From IMG/VR virus record IMGVR_UViG_3300031715_000002, positions 32,200 through 96,199 of that record: 64,000 nt of DNA; one strand, 5' to 3'. This DNA is from a virus. Below, in pieces: positions 52,727 through 61,302 of the stretch. The notes under the pieces are model-generated. The model saw only the letters and a list, made by a program, of their open reading frames with translations. It did no database searches and had not been told where the DNA came from. Made by a program: the position numbers and the translations under genes. How positions within the stretch are numbered: the stretch's first letter is position 1; each line of letters opens with the position of its first letter.

Positions 52727-53468
52727 GCCACTCCTTCAGCGTCTTCGGATCGCGTAACCATTTCGTTTGGTCCCAATCATTGTACTGCACATGCCAACCG
52801 CGCGCCCGCTCCTCTGGGTCATACCGTTCTAGACGCTCATGCACTATTTTACGCTCCGCTTGCGCCGATGTGCGAATGGGGTAGTGCTTCAATATAAACT
52901 TGTGCGGGTAGATGCGGACGAACTTGCTAGGCCCCCAATGGCCGCCAGTTTCGGCCAACCGCAAGGGTCCAGCCGTGGTACGCCGCCAAGCCTTGACATG
53001 CGTGCATCGGCGATTGTCAACGTGATCTTGAGTGTAGTAGCGGAAATATCGTTCTGGGTCGCCTCGGTAACCATCATCGACCGGCATGAAGTGGTAGACG
53101 TCGAAGTCGATGGCCGTGTAGCCTTTCGCGTCCACGCGGGCCAGCGCGTCAATCATGCGCTCGCCTGGCACTGGGCTGCGGCGAATTTCGTCTGCATCAT
53201 TTGACATGATCCATGTCGCATCCGATTCGCGAGCGATTTGTTCAATCCGCTGCAATAGCGGCTTCCACGAGTAATAGCGCGATGGGCCGTCAGCAGGGAA
53301 TTTCTCGTATCCGACCAACGGAAAAGACTGAGCGATCTCTGAACTGCCATCCGTGCTCCAATTGTCCACGACGCGAACCTTGAAGCCTTGCTCATGGAGA
53401 TGGCGCAAAGTCCAACACAGGATGTCCGACTCGTCGAATACGGTCATGACCGCAAGAGCGGTGATCAT
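52719..53468 (-). CDS. GT2-type glycosyltransferase
   Basis: A 249-residue protein: VVDNWSTDGS (about 33-42) and SNDADEIRRSP (about 89-99, metal site) are GT2 marks; the rest, YTAIDFDVYHFMPVDDGYRGD and WGPSKFVRIYPHKFILKHYPIR, resembles glycosyltransferases of bacterial surface polysaccharides. Overlaps both neighbours by a few bases. Confidence 0.75.
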   Translation of the reverse strand: MITALAVMTVFDESDILCWTLRHLHEQGFKVRVVDNWSTDGSSEIAQSFPLVGYEKFPADGPSRYYSWKPLLQRIEQIARESDATWIMSNDADEIRRSPVPGERMIDALARVDAKGYTAIDFDVYHFMPVDDGYRGDPERYFRYYTQDHVDNRRCTHVKAWRRTTAGPLRLAETGGHWGPSKFVRIYPHKFILKHYPIRTSAQAERKIVHERLERYDPEERARGWHVQYNDWDQTKWLRDPKTLKEWHA

Positions 53469-54301
53469 TTAACGTATCCTTCGCCTTGGATTCGCCCCGG
53501 CCATCGCTCCCCGCACAACTCCACAAACTCAGCCACTTGACCTTTGACGCTCGCCAAGTAGGCTCTGAACTCAGGCCATGCTTGCGGTAGCGTGGCCTTG
53601 GCGCGGTCCAAGTCTTCCGCTCCCCACGCTACCCCATTGAACAGATACCCGGCGTGCGATTCCAACTCTTGCCGTGTTCGCTGTCCATCGGGAATCACAA
53701 GCGCCACGCAGCCGCACAGTGCCGCCAGCAATGGCAGCATCGAAACGTGGTCATAGCAGACGAACAGTTTGTGGCGGTTGAATGCCGTAATGAGTTGCTC
53801 ATCGTCGTTGTACCGGTCGATCAGAACTGCGTCTGCCGGATGCTGATTGAGCGGTCTGCCGAGTCCCTTGCGGACGGCGTAGCATGTTCCGCTTCGCCGT
53901 TGCTTCAGGTCTCGAAACTCCGAGAAGTTGCGCCACACCGTCAGAACGCCCTTGACGTTGCTGGCGTACCGAGGCTCCAAGCGGAAACTGGAATTCCACA
54001 TCATCACGACATCATCTGAGCCGTAGTCCTGTTCAGGATGGTCGCTGAGTATCCAGCGGACTACCTGCCTCGCTTCCATCGGGTTGCCCTTCACGCCGCC
54101 TGGATAAATCACGATCTCATCTGGTTGAGCAATCGCGCGCCTCGGTCGAACCTCGCCCAGCCAAGCGGAGTTTTTGCCGTGGCATTGGACCAACACCGTA
54201 GGGTGTCCGAGGCAGCATAGCTCATGAGCCAATCGGTGAAGCGAAAGCACACCGCCGCTCGTGGTTGTGTAGTTGGCTGAAGCCCAAACGATGAAGCGCA
54301 A
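53465..54301 (-). CDS. Glycosyltransferase-like protein (GT4/GT-B type)
   Basis: A 278-residue protein: MRFIVWASANYTTTSGGVLSLHRLAHELCCLGH is the start of a GT-B fold enzyme (Gly-rich loop after the first strand), and the C-terminal half LFVCYDHVSMLPLLAALCGCVALVIPDGQ carries the conserved donor-site region with few motifs. It fits a truncated GT4 enzyme or a WavE/LPS-type transferase. Overlaps the GT2 gene by four bases. Confidence 0.65.
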   Translation of the reverse strand: MRFIVWASANYTTTSGGVLSLHRLAHELCCLGHPTVLVQCHGKNSAWLGEVRPRRAIAQPDEIVIYPGGVKGNPMEARQVVRWILSDHPEQDYGSDDVVMMWNSSFRLEPRYASNVKGVLTVWRNFSEFRDLKQRRSGTCYAVRKGLGRPLNQHPADAVLIDRYNDDEQLITAFNRHKLFVCYDHVSMLPLLAALCGCVALVIPDGQRTRQELESHAGYLFNGVAWGAEDLDRAKATLPQAWPEFRAYLASVKGQVAEFVELCGERWPGRIQGEGYVK

Positions 54302-54307
54302 GGCAAG

Positions 54308-54973
54308 TCACGCAGCCAACTTGTCGTAGAAGCCTGCGGAAACTCTCGCCCGCACCTTCGCGGCATCGGCCAGCACCGACCGATGGTTGACCACGCTGTC
54401 TTGGGCTTGGTGGACATTGTAGGCCACAAGCGGCCTTTGCACATGCACGGGATTCCATCGTGCCCCCAGCCGTATCCAGTAGTCCCAATCGGAAGCCCGC
54501 GGCACGCTCATATCGAAACCGCCAGCCCATCGGTAGGCTTCGCGGCTCCAGAAGGCTCCAGGCAACGGGATGAAGTTCTCACGCTTCAGCCGTGCGTAGT
54601 CCCACTTGAGTACTCCGAGCACCGATGGGACACCGTAGGGATTCTGGTTTACTAGGACGGAGCCGTAGCCCCACTCGTTGAACGCCATGGCCGATTCGAT
54701 CTCTGAAAGTGCTCCTGGCAGCATCTCATCGTCATCGGCCTGAAGCATGAAGATATCGCCGTGTGCATGCGCGATGCCCCAGTTGAAGCGATCCACGCGC
54801 CCCGGCATGTACTCGTAGAATATCCGCTCATCTTTCGGGATGACGCTACGCACGCTCTCTCCGCCGTCTACGATGAGCAATTCCCAATCTTTGTAGTCCT
54901 GCATCCGTATGGCTTCGATGGCCAACGGGATGAACGTGCGGCGGTTGCACGTTGGCATGATGATGGAGATCAT
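54308..54973 (-). CDS. GT2-type glycosyltransferase
   Basis: A 221-residue protein with the clear GT2 start SIIMPTCNRRTF, the donor-site VDGG, DADDDEML (about 79-85) and the C-terminal DWDYWIRLG typical of the family. It completes the set of glycosyltransferases in this block. Overlaps the tiny upstream gene by ATGA. Confidence 0.85.
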   Translation of the reverse strand: MISIIMPTCNRRTFIPLAIEAIRMQDYKDWELLIVDGGESVRSVIPKDERIFYEYMPGRVDRFNWGIAHAHGDIFMLQADDDEMLPGALSEIESAMAFNEWGYGSVLVNQNPYGVPSVLGVLKWDYARLKRENFIPLPGAFWSREAYRWAGGFDMSVPRASDWDYWIRLGARWNPVHVQRPLVAYNVHQAQDSVVNHRSVLADAAKVRARVSAGFYDKLAA

Positions 54974-55140
54974 TTTTCAAACTGCTTCGCCAGCCCAGGT
55001 CCACGATACATCATTGCGCGCTTAGCGGATTGCTCGGAATCCCCAACGCAATCTGTGGGTGTATCGCTTGGACCGAACCACTGCCAGTGGATGCCGGTGA
55101 AGCGGAGCGAAAACACAATTCCTTCCACTGTGCAAGTCAT
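54970..55140 (-). CDS. Small hypothetical protein between glycosylation genes
   Basis: A 56-residue gene from ATG 55140 to 54970, coupled by ATGA at both ends. The product (MTCTVEGIVFSLRFTG, then WQWFGPSDTPTDC) has three cysteines and a conserved-looking SEQSAKRAMMYRGPG. No family recognised. Confidence 0.5.
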   Translation of the reverse strand: MTCTVEGIVFSLRFTGIHWQWFGPSDTPTDCVGDSEQSAKRAMMYRGPGLAKQFEK

Positions 55141-55808
55141 AGCGCCTTCAGTCTTTCAATGGTAACAGGATCGCAAAAGCGAATTGCCAGCATCGTATCC
55201 TCAACATGGAACAGGTCGCGATTTTCAGCCAGCCCATCAAGAAACGCTGTGTTCTCCTGACACTCTGAATTTTGGTAGTCGTGCCACAGGATACAACCCG
55301 TCCGCTGGTAGTTCAGGATGTTCTCGGCGTTTCGCGTGTCGCACTTGACGCCGGCCGTAGTGTGGTCCCCGTCGATAAACACGAGATCCATATCGCGCGG
55401 AAATGCGTCAAAGATACGCGAGTCTCCAATCAAGCAAGTGATTTTCCGCTCTCCCGGCGTACCTGAAAACTCCAACGGAAACTGAGAGCGCCAATCGTAC
55501 ACATCCAGCATCCCAGACTTAGCCAGCGTCTCATCGTCCGCGTCGAGCGTCCAGATTCGCGCATCTTCCGGCGAGTTCATTGCCATATGCAATGTGGATG
55601 TGCCGCGAAATGTGCCAAACTCAAAAATCCTCTTTGCCTTTACGATACGGATGCAGGCGATTAGGCACTCCAATTCCAGCGAACGTAAACTGTTGTCTGC
55701 GTACCAGAGGATGCGCCGTATTGGCAGCATCATCCACATGCCGCGATCCATAGGGCATTTCTCTTCCACGAGGGCAAAGAGTTTCCATGGTCTTATGTGG
55801 TGCATCAT
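55137..55808 (-). CDS. SAM-dependent methyltransferase (small-molecule/sugar type)
   Basis: A protein of about 223 residues from ATG 55808. RIFEFGTFRGTSTLHMA (motif I) and DLVFIDGDHTTAGVKCDT (motif post-I/II with FIDGDH) are those of class I SAM methyltransferases of the Methyltransf_24/cephalosporin-hydroxylase type, which often modify sugars in polysaccharide clusters. Among six glycosyltransferases, a sugar-methylating role is a fair inference. A longer frame to 55880 is possible. Confidence 0.75.
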   Translation of the reverse strand: MMHHIRPWKLFALVEEKCPMDRGMWMMLPIRRILWYADNSLRSLELECLIACIRIVKAKRIFEFGTFRGTSTLHMAMNSPEDARIWTLDADDETLAKSGMLDVYDWRSQFPLEFSGTPGERKITCLIGDSRIFDAFPRDMDLVFIDGDHTTAGVKCDTRNAENILNYQRTGCILWHDYQNSECQENTAFLDGLAENRDLFHVEDTMLAIRFCDPVTIERLKAL

Positions 55809-55908
55809 CTGGTGACAGTATAAAAAGCCCAGCGCGTTTATGGACGCCAATCCAGAGGCGCGCCGGGCTGCTCCGCTCAATCAACAGCGTGAGCAAATCG
55901 TAGCACGC

Positions 55909-56163
55909 CTACGAAACCGGCGCAATCCACTGGTTATCCCAAGCGTACTGAAGCTGCTTGATGGCTTTAGCCGTGTACTGGTTGGGGGATGTTCCAGCAT
56001 CGAAAGGAAGAGACTGCGTCGCATTGTAAACAGTCCCGAGGAAGTTCATGCTTTCTCGGACCACCTTGTATTGCACTGTGCCAGAGGTTTCAAAGTTGCG
56101 GTACGCCGAGAGAGCGCTGAAGTAGCGGCGCACGCCAAGATTGCGGGTTGTGTTTGTAGCCAT
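55909..56163 (-). CDS. Small late protein
   Basis: An 84-residue protein with MATNTTRNLGVRRYFSALSAYRNFETSGTVQ and a C-terminal AIKQLQYAWDNQWIAPVS. The composition (N, T, Q, aromatic) suggests a virion or assembly protein. A purine-rich site lies before its ATG. No family recognised. Confidence 0.5.
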   Translation of the reverse strand: MATNTTRNLGVRRYFSALSAYRNFETSGTVQYKVVRESMNFLGTVYNATQSLPFDAGTSPNQYTAKAIKQLQYAWDNQWIAPVS

Positions 56164-56173
56164 GTGATCTCCT

Positions 56174-56551
56174 TCATTTATTCTGCTTCTTGCGTTCTTT
56201 TACGACCCACATGCAAAGTTGCGTGCGGTTGGACATGCCGGTCTTTTTGAAGATATGAAACAGGTAAACTTTGATGGTTCCTTCGGAGAGGTGCAACCTA
56301 TAGGCCACGAGTTTGTTGGCAAGTCCTTCATCGGTAATCAGATCAGCGACTTGACGCTCCCTGACGCTCAACGGGGCACCAATACTGTCTCCTTTCCCGG
56401 CAGGCCGCTTTGATTTTGTTTTATCTTTGCAAGCAGGGCAAACCTTAACACGCTCACTGATAGAGAAGAACTCCTCCCCGCACCGCGAGCAGTTATGCTC
56501 AGTCAGGATGGCAGTCGGTTCTGCAAGGCTGCGTGGTCCGCTCCTGTCCAT
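56174..56551 (-). CDS. LuxR-type HTH regulator with a zinc ribbon
   Basis: A protein of 125 residues from ATG 56551; an ATG at 56581 adds ten. CSRCGEEFFSISERVKVCPAC (about 22-42) is a zinc ribbon; the C-terminal LSVRERQVADLITDEGLANKLVAYRLHLSEGTIKVYLFHIFKKTGMSNRTQL is a clear LuxR/GerE helix-turn-helix. Without a receiver or ligand domain it may act as a late or early gene activator. It overlaps the Maf-like gene by 53 bases. Confidence 0.8.
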   Translation of the reverse strand: MDRSGPRSLAEPTAILTEHNCSRCGEEFFSISERVKVCPACKDKTKSKRPAGKGDSIGAPLSVRERQVADLITDEGLANKLVAYRLHLSEGTIKVYLFHIFKKTGMSNRTQLCMWVVKERKKQNK

Positions 56552-57209
56552 AATCCGCTCCGAATTGTAGCGCCGCTTCAATCGGTTGATACGGCCAGCA
56601 CTTCAACGCACTACCGGGCGTGCAGTTGACGACCTCCACGCCAGCATCGGCCAGTGGCTTCACGAGGTAATTGAACAGCGGCAGCATCGAATCCGCCAGC
56701 ACGCGCGAGAATGCCATGGCCAGTTTCCCGTAGCCCTCGTGCCAGTGCGTGCGCGCACCGTCGCAGTGCATATCGTAACCCAGTAGCAGAATCTTGCTCA
56801 CGCCGAAGTGATACGCGAGGTTGATAGCCTGATACCCGGCATTCGAGCCGTGGCGCAATTTGCTTGAGTCCGTTTCCAGCCCCATTTGCCCGCTGAATTG
56901 CATTTGATGAATCTGTGGATGGTCCGCAAAGCCTTGCTCACCGGCTACGAGAAACCCATTGCTGATTTGCTCATGCCAACTGCTGGAACTGTCGAGCGAG
57001 CGCGGATTCGCTAGCGATTGTTCGATGAACCATGAACGGTCGCACCAATACGTGACATCAGCCCATGGAGCCATGCGCCAACTGCCGTTTATTGTGATGA
57101 CTCGGCACTGGCCGCGCAACGATTCGGCATCGAAGCCCCGTAGCGAGGGACCGCCGGCTAGGATAGCGCAGGTTTCACCGGACCAGATGCGGGGGACGGA
57201 AAACAGCAC
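56499..57209 (-). CDS. Maf/DUF115-like glycosyltransferase-fold protein
   Basis: A 236-residue protein. CAILAGGPSLRGFDAES (about 14-30), then GSNAGYQAINLAYHFGVSKILLLGYDMH (about 123-150) is the pattern of DUF115/Maf-type proteins, which transfer nonulosonic or related sugars to flagellin or are of GT-A fold. A second copy lies at 60.7 kb. Both sit among head genes, suggesting a virion sugar modification. Family match is by the two motifs. Confidence 0.65.
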   Translation of the reverse strand: MLFSVPRIWSGETCAILAGGPSLRGFDAESLRGQCRVITINGSWRMAPWADVTYWCDRSWFIEQSLANPRSLDSSSSWHEQISNGFLVAGEQGFADHPQIHQMQFSGQMGLETDSSKLRHGSNAGYQAINLAYHFGVSKILLLGYDMHCDGARTHWHEGYGKLAMAFSRVLADSMLPLFNYLVKPLADAGVEVVNCTPGSALKCWPYQPIEAALQFGADYGQERTTQPCRTDCHPD

Positions 57210-57212
57210 CGC

Positions 57213-57626
57213 TTATTCTCGGGATCTGTACACGCGCCAATTGGAAATGAAATTCGGTCTAGACAAATCGTCTGAAAATGCAACGGGGTGCGCGTGCATC
57301 GCCTGTATAAAAAACACCCCAGGAAGCAAGACAGGAGACCCAAGTATCTCCTGCGCATCCTGCAAAGCGTTGAACACCGCGAGCCACTGATTGTAGACCA
57401 CAGTGTACTCGAATCGCGGATTCCCGCGCACGCGCGTCTGGAAGGTGTCACGCTCGTTCGCACGCGAGAGCGTATCGAATGGCATCCCGCCAGTGTCGAA
57501 TAACGAGATTACCTGATTGGACTCGTTCGGTATGACGCCACAGTAGATGGGCCACGCGCTACCAAAATTCCCGCCTACCCCTTGGGCAATGAGATAGGCT
57601 TGCACGTCATTCAGAAGAATGCCCAT
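57213..57626 (-). CDS. Tail terminator/neck protein
   Basis: A 137-residue protein: LNDVQAYLIAQGVGGNFGSAWPIYCGVIPNESNQVISLFDTGG, the typical start of phage tail terminator or minor capsid proteins, and FEYTVVYNQWLAVFNALQDAQEIL. It would close the top of the tail for head joining. Position between gp10-like and tail genes agrees. Confidence 0.7.
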   Translation of the reverse strand: MGILLNDVQAYLIAQGVGGNFGSAWPIYCGVIPNESNQVISLFDTGGMPFDTLSRANERDTFQTRVRGNPRFEYTVVYNQWLAVFNALQDAQEILGSPVLLPGVFFIQAMHAHPVAFSDDLSRPNFISNWRVYRSRE

Positions 57627-57852
57627 GGATTTAAGGGGTTATGCTGGCGTGCCGGATCAAAACCGGCCAAACTCCATCCCCACCGATTGGAACTCACGCA
57701 CGGCTTCGAGTTGCCGATTCGCTACTTTACCGGAGTCTTGCAAAACCCCGATTCCAAATCTAAGGTGTTCGTGGCCGCCTCGATTACGGACTCACGGGAG
57801 TTTTTCCCTCTTGGGTCCATCATGTTAACACCACATGCAGACGCCAGCAAGC

Positions 57853-58356
57853 CTACTTTATCACGCGTTCTGCGGCTGCGCGCAAGCGCCCTGGTAATTG
57901 GTTCTGAGTTTCCTTTACAGGATTCTCCAAGAACTTCGGCCCAGAACCGGGACGTGTCCACTGGATCTCTTTCCCCGCCGCTACTGCCTTTGTCCAACTC
58001 CAATTGGGTGATGGCGGCTGAGATCCTTCCATTGCCTCATGCACGTACAAGGCGTAGCCTTTAGCTGCACCACCATACCCAAGCACCACAAGCCCATCGT
58101 TCGCGTCCGCTGGCTTCTCGCCAAATGAATACGCGGGGCTTCCGCCGTCCCCAATGCCAAGCTCGGGACACTCCACGTGGCCGCTGTTCATCAGCGTGCC
58201 GGTCTTCAGCGGGCAACGGCGCTTGCTTTCCGTCATCGTCTCTTCAGCCCAGCGGTAGGCTTCGCCCATCACCTCTTTGCGTACCTGTGGTGCGAGTTTG
58301 GTCAACTTGTCCTTGAGGGCTTCGATGCCGGTGAGGCTGAAGGATGCGGAGGGCAT
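57853..58356 (-). CDS. HK97 gp10-like neck protein
   Basis: A 167-residue protein: FSLTGIEALKDKLTKLAPQVRKEVM, then SKRRCPLKTGTLMNSGHV and YALYVHEAMEG, the gp10 family signature (helix, KTGxLxxS, YAxYVHE). It links head and tail. The 226 bases between it and the terminator gene hold only short frames (33 residues at most) that I do not call genes. Confidence 0.85.
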   Translation of the reverse strand: MPSASFSLTGIEALKDKLTKLAPQVRKEVMGEAYRWAEETMTESKRRCPLKTGTLMNSGHVECPELGIGDGGSPAYSFGEKPADANDGLVVLGYGGAAKGYALYVHEAMEGSQPPSPNWSWTKAVAAGKEIQWTRPGSGPKFLENPVKETQNQLPGRLRAAAERVIK

Positions 58357-58357
58357 G

Positions 58358-58741
58358 TTAACCGTTGCTGCTTCCTAAAAATACTTTCATGTAAAGGGGC
58401 GCTCCAGTCTCATCCATGAAGGTCGAGAATGAGAGAATCGGCGGAACGATAACGGCCCCTTGCGTATTCGTGGTAACGTCCCCATTCATATATACGAGAT
58501 CCTCATAGCCCACATTCGGTGGTGGCGTTGCCATGATCCATATCACGCTCGCGCTCAGCACTTCAGCGCCTTGCCCCTTTGTACCACGCTCGTAAGCCGC
58601 CACGCGCTCAGCTTTGAATACGCGCCGACCGTTGAACGTCTGAACCGAACCCCACGACGGCGAGCCATCCTGGTCGCGGGATACCATCGGTTGCCAGCAG
58701 ACGGTGGCTGGCGTGAGCGGCAGGAAATCCAGGATGTTCAT
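58358..58741 (-). CDS. Head closure (stopper)-type protein
   Basis: A protein of 127 residues from ATG 58741 (MNILDFLPLTPATVCWQP). Its size, position between connector and gp10-like genes, and beta-rich sequence (GAVIVPPILSFSTFMDETGAPLYMKVFLG) fit a head-completion or stopper protein. There is no clear family motif. Short spacing to the next gene. Confidence 0.6.
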   Translation of the reverse strand: MNILDFLPLTPATVCWQPMVSRDQDGSPSWGSVQTFNGRRVFKAERVAAYERGTKGQGAEVLSASVIWIMATPPPNVGYEDLVYMNGDVTTNTQGAVIVPPILSFSTFMDETGAPLYMKVFLGSSNG

Positions 58742-58805
58742 AGAACTAAGTCGGCTAAGATCTGCCACATTCTAACACGCCGTGCGCAAGACGATGCGGC
58801 CATAG

Positions 58806-59294
58806 CTAAGGAACAGTCGTCTGATTAGATGATTGCAGTTGAGATGCGCCTGGTGCCGTAGAATTATTATCCATGCCGTCAATTTGCGAGGCAGGTTGGA
58901 TCAGATCAGGATTGCTATAGGCCGCATACTTCTGACTCAGCGATTGGCCGCCGAAGTACACCGGCACGCCCGCCATGGTCGCGCGCCTGCGGAGAGAGAT
59001 TGCAAGTGCTGAGAATTGCTTCAGGAGATTCGAGTACGAAATCTTGAGGTCGCCCACCGCTGAGTCCACATTGCGGGCGAGTTTGGCTGCGATGTCATCC
59101 GCACAATTGGCGGCTGGAAGGTAGTTGCCCTGCGGAGGTGGATTCGTTCCGTAGACGCGAGTGATCTCGTAGTTCACTTCGGCGTCTTGGAGGTAGTACA
59201 CTGGAGTAGCCCCAAGTCCACCGGTATCGCCACAGAGAAACCTTGTTTCGTCTTTCGGCGAGGTTGAGGGGTCGCCAGAATATGTCGCAGGCAT
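58806..59294 (-). CDS. Head-tail connector/adaptor-type protein
   Basis: A 162-residue protein: DETRFLCGDTGGLGATPVYYLQDAEVNYEITRVYG and AANCADDIAAKLARNVDSAVGDLKISYSNLLKQ. RFLCGDT and the internal helices match phage adaptor proteins that attach to the portal. Its position after the capsid genes is as expected. Overlap with the tiny upstream gene is absent; they abut. Confidence 0.65.
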   Translation of the reverse strand: MPATYSGDPSTSPKDETRFLCGDTGGLGATPVYYLQDAEVNYEITRVYGTNPPPQGNYLPAANCADDIAAKLARNVDSAVGDLKISYSNLLKQFSALAISLRRRATMAGVPVYFGGQSLSQKYAAYSNPDLIQPASQIDGMDNNSTAPGASQLQSSNQTTVP

Positions 59295-59501
59295 TTATGT
59301 CGCCTCCGTCTCGTTCACTCCATCCCAGTACAAGCGAAACGATTGATATACCTTCTCCCAGTCATCCTCGTGGACTTTAATAGTCCACCCAACAATGTTG
59401 CGGACCTCTTTCTGGAGTGGAAACAGGCAAGAGATTTGGTCAATGCGCATAATGATAGGCTCGGACGTCTCCCTGAATCGGAACTCCACTAAGTATCTCA
59501 T
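59295..59501 (-). CDS. Small late hypothetical protein
   Basis: A 68-residue protein with MRYLVEFRFRETSEPIIMRIDQISCLFPLQKEVRN and a C-terminal DWEKVYQSFRLYWDG. It abuts the adaptor gene and overlaps the Xre-type gene by four bases. No family recognised. Confidence 0.5.
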   Translation of the reverse strand: MRYLVEFRFRETSEPIIMRIDQISCLFPLQKEVRNIVGWTIKVHEDDWEKVYQSFRLYWDGVNETEAT

Positions 59502-59716
59502 GAGTCATGCCCCGGGAAGACGCTCAACATCGTCAGTATAGCCTTTTCGAATACTGGGAGCGGTTTGGATTCGCCCCGCTCCCAGCGCGCAATGGTGTTT
59601 CCGGTGGTGTCGATCTTTCGCGCCAATTGCTCTTGCGTGAGGCCCAGCCGCTCACGCTCCCTTTTCACTTGCGACGGGAAGCGGCTCTCCAGCGGCTTCT
59701 TCTTTGGCTTCAACAT
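59498..59716 (-). CDS. Xre/Cro-type HTH regulator
   Basis: A 72-residue protein: VKRERERLGLTQEQLARKIDTTGNTIARWERGESKP (about 17-52) is a canonical Cro/CI helix-turn-helix. It lies inside the head gene block, overlapping the C-terminal codons of the 341-residue gene by 65 bases and the small gene after it by four. It may repress early genes late in infection. There is no C-terminal oligomer domain. Confidence 0.85.
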   Translation of the reverse strand: MLKPKKKPLESRFPSQVKRERERLGLTQEQLARKIDTTGNTIARWERGESKPLPVFEKAILTMLSVFPGHDS

Positions 59717-60677
59717 TGGATTTGTCCCCGGTGAATGCGGCAGATTTCAGGCCAGAAAAGATGCTGGTGCCGAGCACGTCCTTCTCTTTTTCATCCTGCA
59801 AGCCGAACCAAGGTCCGCTGTAGTTGTCGTGGACTACGGGAGCAGCAACTTTCTCACCAGTGATTTCTTCTGCCGTCTTGGCATCCACCAAGTAGAAGGC
59901 AAACACGACGGTCGGCTTGTCTTTCCAGACTTCGATGCCGTGCGGGTCTTCGTAAATCTTCTGAATAATCTTTCCGCCCTTGCCGATACCCATCTCGACG
60001 TGGGGGGCAAAGGAGCGTAGGAGCGACTTTGGGACAACGGATTCGCCGGAATGGAGCGAACCGGTAAAGGATGCTTGCGCCAAATATCCCGTAGGCCCTG
60101 TATATCCGGTAATACCAGATACCGGACCCCAATCCATCGTTGTGGAGTAGGGTTGTCCCATCACGCCTTGGTATGGATAATACTTGGTCTTGATCTTGGC
60201 ATCGTCCTTCGGGTCAAAGATAGCCAGACCGATAGCGCCCGTCTTGCTGTCCGCGCCGATGAGTTGCTCTGCTACCGTGATGCCTTCGCCCTTCTTGTGC
60301 GGCGTGGCCACGAACTGATGCACGGTGCCATCCACGTCTTTCCATCCATCAATCCACGGCTGCGGCGGGCACACCAGATAGTTGTCCTTCTCCAGCTTCG
60401 TCCCGAGCTTTTGGCCAGTGAGCGCATTCACGCCACCGGCCCCAACGAGCACGGCGACAGGTTTTGAATAGGAGTGGAACGAGATCCACATCGCCTCGGT
60501 ATCGTGCAGCGACATGAACAGAGCATCGTCAGCCCAATCGGTCGGGCAGTTGTTGCGGTAATCGGAAACCTTGTACAGATGCATCCTGCCAAGGCTGGGC
60601 GGGAGATTGCTGGCGGCGCGACCTTCAGCCACGCGCACGGTACGGTGAAAAGTGACTTCGAGATTGTTGGGTCTCAT
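59652..60677 (-). CDS. Conserved protein of unknown function (FHRTVRV family)
   Basis: A 341-residue protein: NNLEVTFHRTVRVAEGRAASNLPPSLG, then YVCP-like YLVCPPQPWIDGWKDVDGTVHQF and TVAEQLIGADSKTGAIGLAIFDP. This block recurs in an uncharacterised bacterial and phage family. The C-terminal region has repeated lysine- and glutamate-rich ends. It lies between the Maf-like and Xre-type genes in the head module. Role unknown. Confidence 0.6.
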   Translation of the reverse strand: MRPNNLEVTFHRTVRVAEGRAASNLPPSLGRMHLYKVSDYRNNCPTDWADDALFMSLHDTEAMWISFHSYSKPVAVLVGAGGVNALTGQKLGTKLEKDNYLVCPPQPWIDGWKDVDGTVHQFVATPHKKGEGITVAEQLIGADSKTGAIGLAIFDPKDDAKIKTKYYPYQGVMGQPYSTTMDWGPVSGITGYTGPTGYLAQASFTGSLHSGESVVPKSLLRSFAPHVEMGIGKGGKIIQKIYEDPHGIEVWKDKPTVVFAFYLVDAKTAEEITGEKVAAPVVHDNYSGPWFGLQDEKEKDVLGTSIFSGLKSAAFTGDKSNVEAKEEAAGEPLPVASEKGA

Positions 60678-60699
60678 GGCTACTAACTATACACCGTGA

Positions 60700-61302
60700 C
60701 TATACGCTTGTAAAGCCCGCCGCTTGTGGAAACGCCACTATCGCCGACTCCCGACTCCAGTTCACAACCTCTACCCCTGCGGCCTTAGCTTGCGGCAACA
60801 CCGTATTAAATGCCTTAGCCCAGTACGGATACTGGCTCTTGTACTCGCCACCGCCGGCCATATCGAAGCCCACAAGATTGACTTGCTTCGCACGTTTGAG
60901 GTAGGCCAGATTGAGGGCCGCGTATCCGCCATTGCCGCCTGTATTGACGATGCCAGGATCTTCGCTCCACCCGTCCCGATGGCCCCACTGCAAGTACGTC
61001 ACGCCTGGTATTCCGCCGCAATCCGGCCATGTTTCCAGCGGGAGCGCGATAAACTTCTCTCCCTCGAATCCTGCGATAAAATCCCGGTTGCGGCGTATCC
61101 ACCGATGGTCCAGGGAGAAGAGCGATTCCAGACACCGGCCGCCCGACTGGCACGCCGCAACCGGCAGTGCATGGCCGTTCACCGAAAGCACGCGGCCATG
61201 GATAAGGGAGAGGTCGAACGTTTTGAGCGATGGGCCACCGCCGATAATCCAGAGTGGCGAATCATCCCACCATGGCGAGCAATCGGCGCTGTAACTGTGC
61301 AT
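60700..61302 (-). CDS. Maf/DUF115-like glycosyltransferase-fold protein (second copy)
   Basis: A 200-residue protein: SPLWIIGGGPSLKTFDLSLIHGRVLSVNGHA and GGNGGYAALNLAYLKRAKQVNLVGFDMAGGG match the two motifs of the first copy at 56.5 kb (GGPSL; NLAY and LLGYDM). Paralogous to it. It overlaps the C-terminal end of the SAP-type gene by 41 bases. A role in sugar transfer to virion proteins is inferred. Confidence 0.65.
   Translation of the reverse strand: MHSYSADCSPWWDDSPLWIIGGGPSLKTFDLSLIHGRVLSVNGHALPVAACQSGGRCLESLFSLDHRWIRRNRDFIAGFEGEKFIALPLETWPDCGGIPGVTYLQWGHRDGWSEDPGIVNTGGNGGYAALNLAYLKRAKQVNLVGFDMAGGGEYKSQYPYWAKAFNTVLPQAKAAGVEVVNWSRESAIVAFPQAAGFTSV

Noticed and set aside
57627-57852. Two short minus-strand frames (33 and about 31 residues) between terminator and gp10-like genes
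   Set aside because: No ribosome site or recognisable sequence; one begins only at a TTG. Left unannotated.
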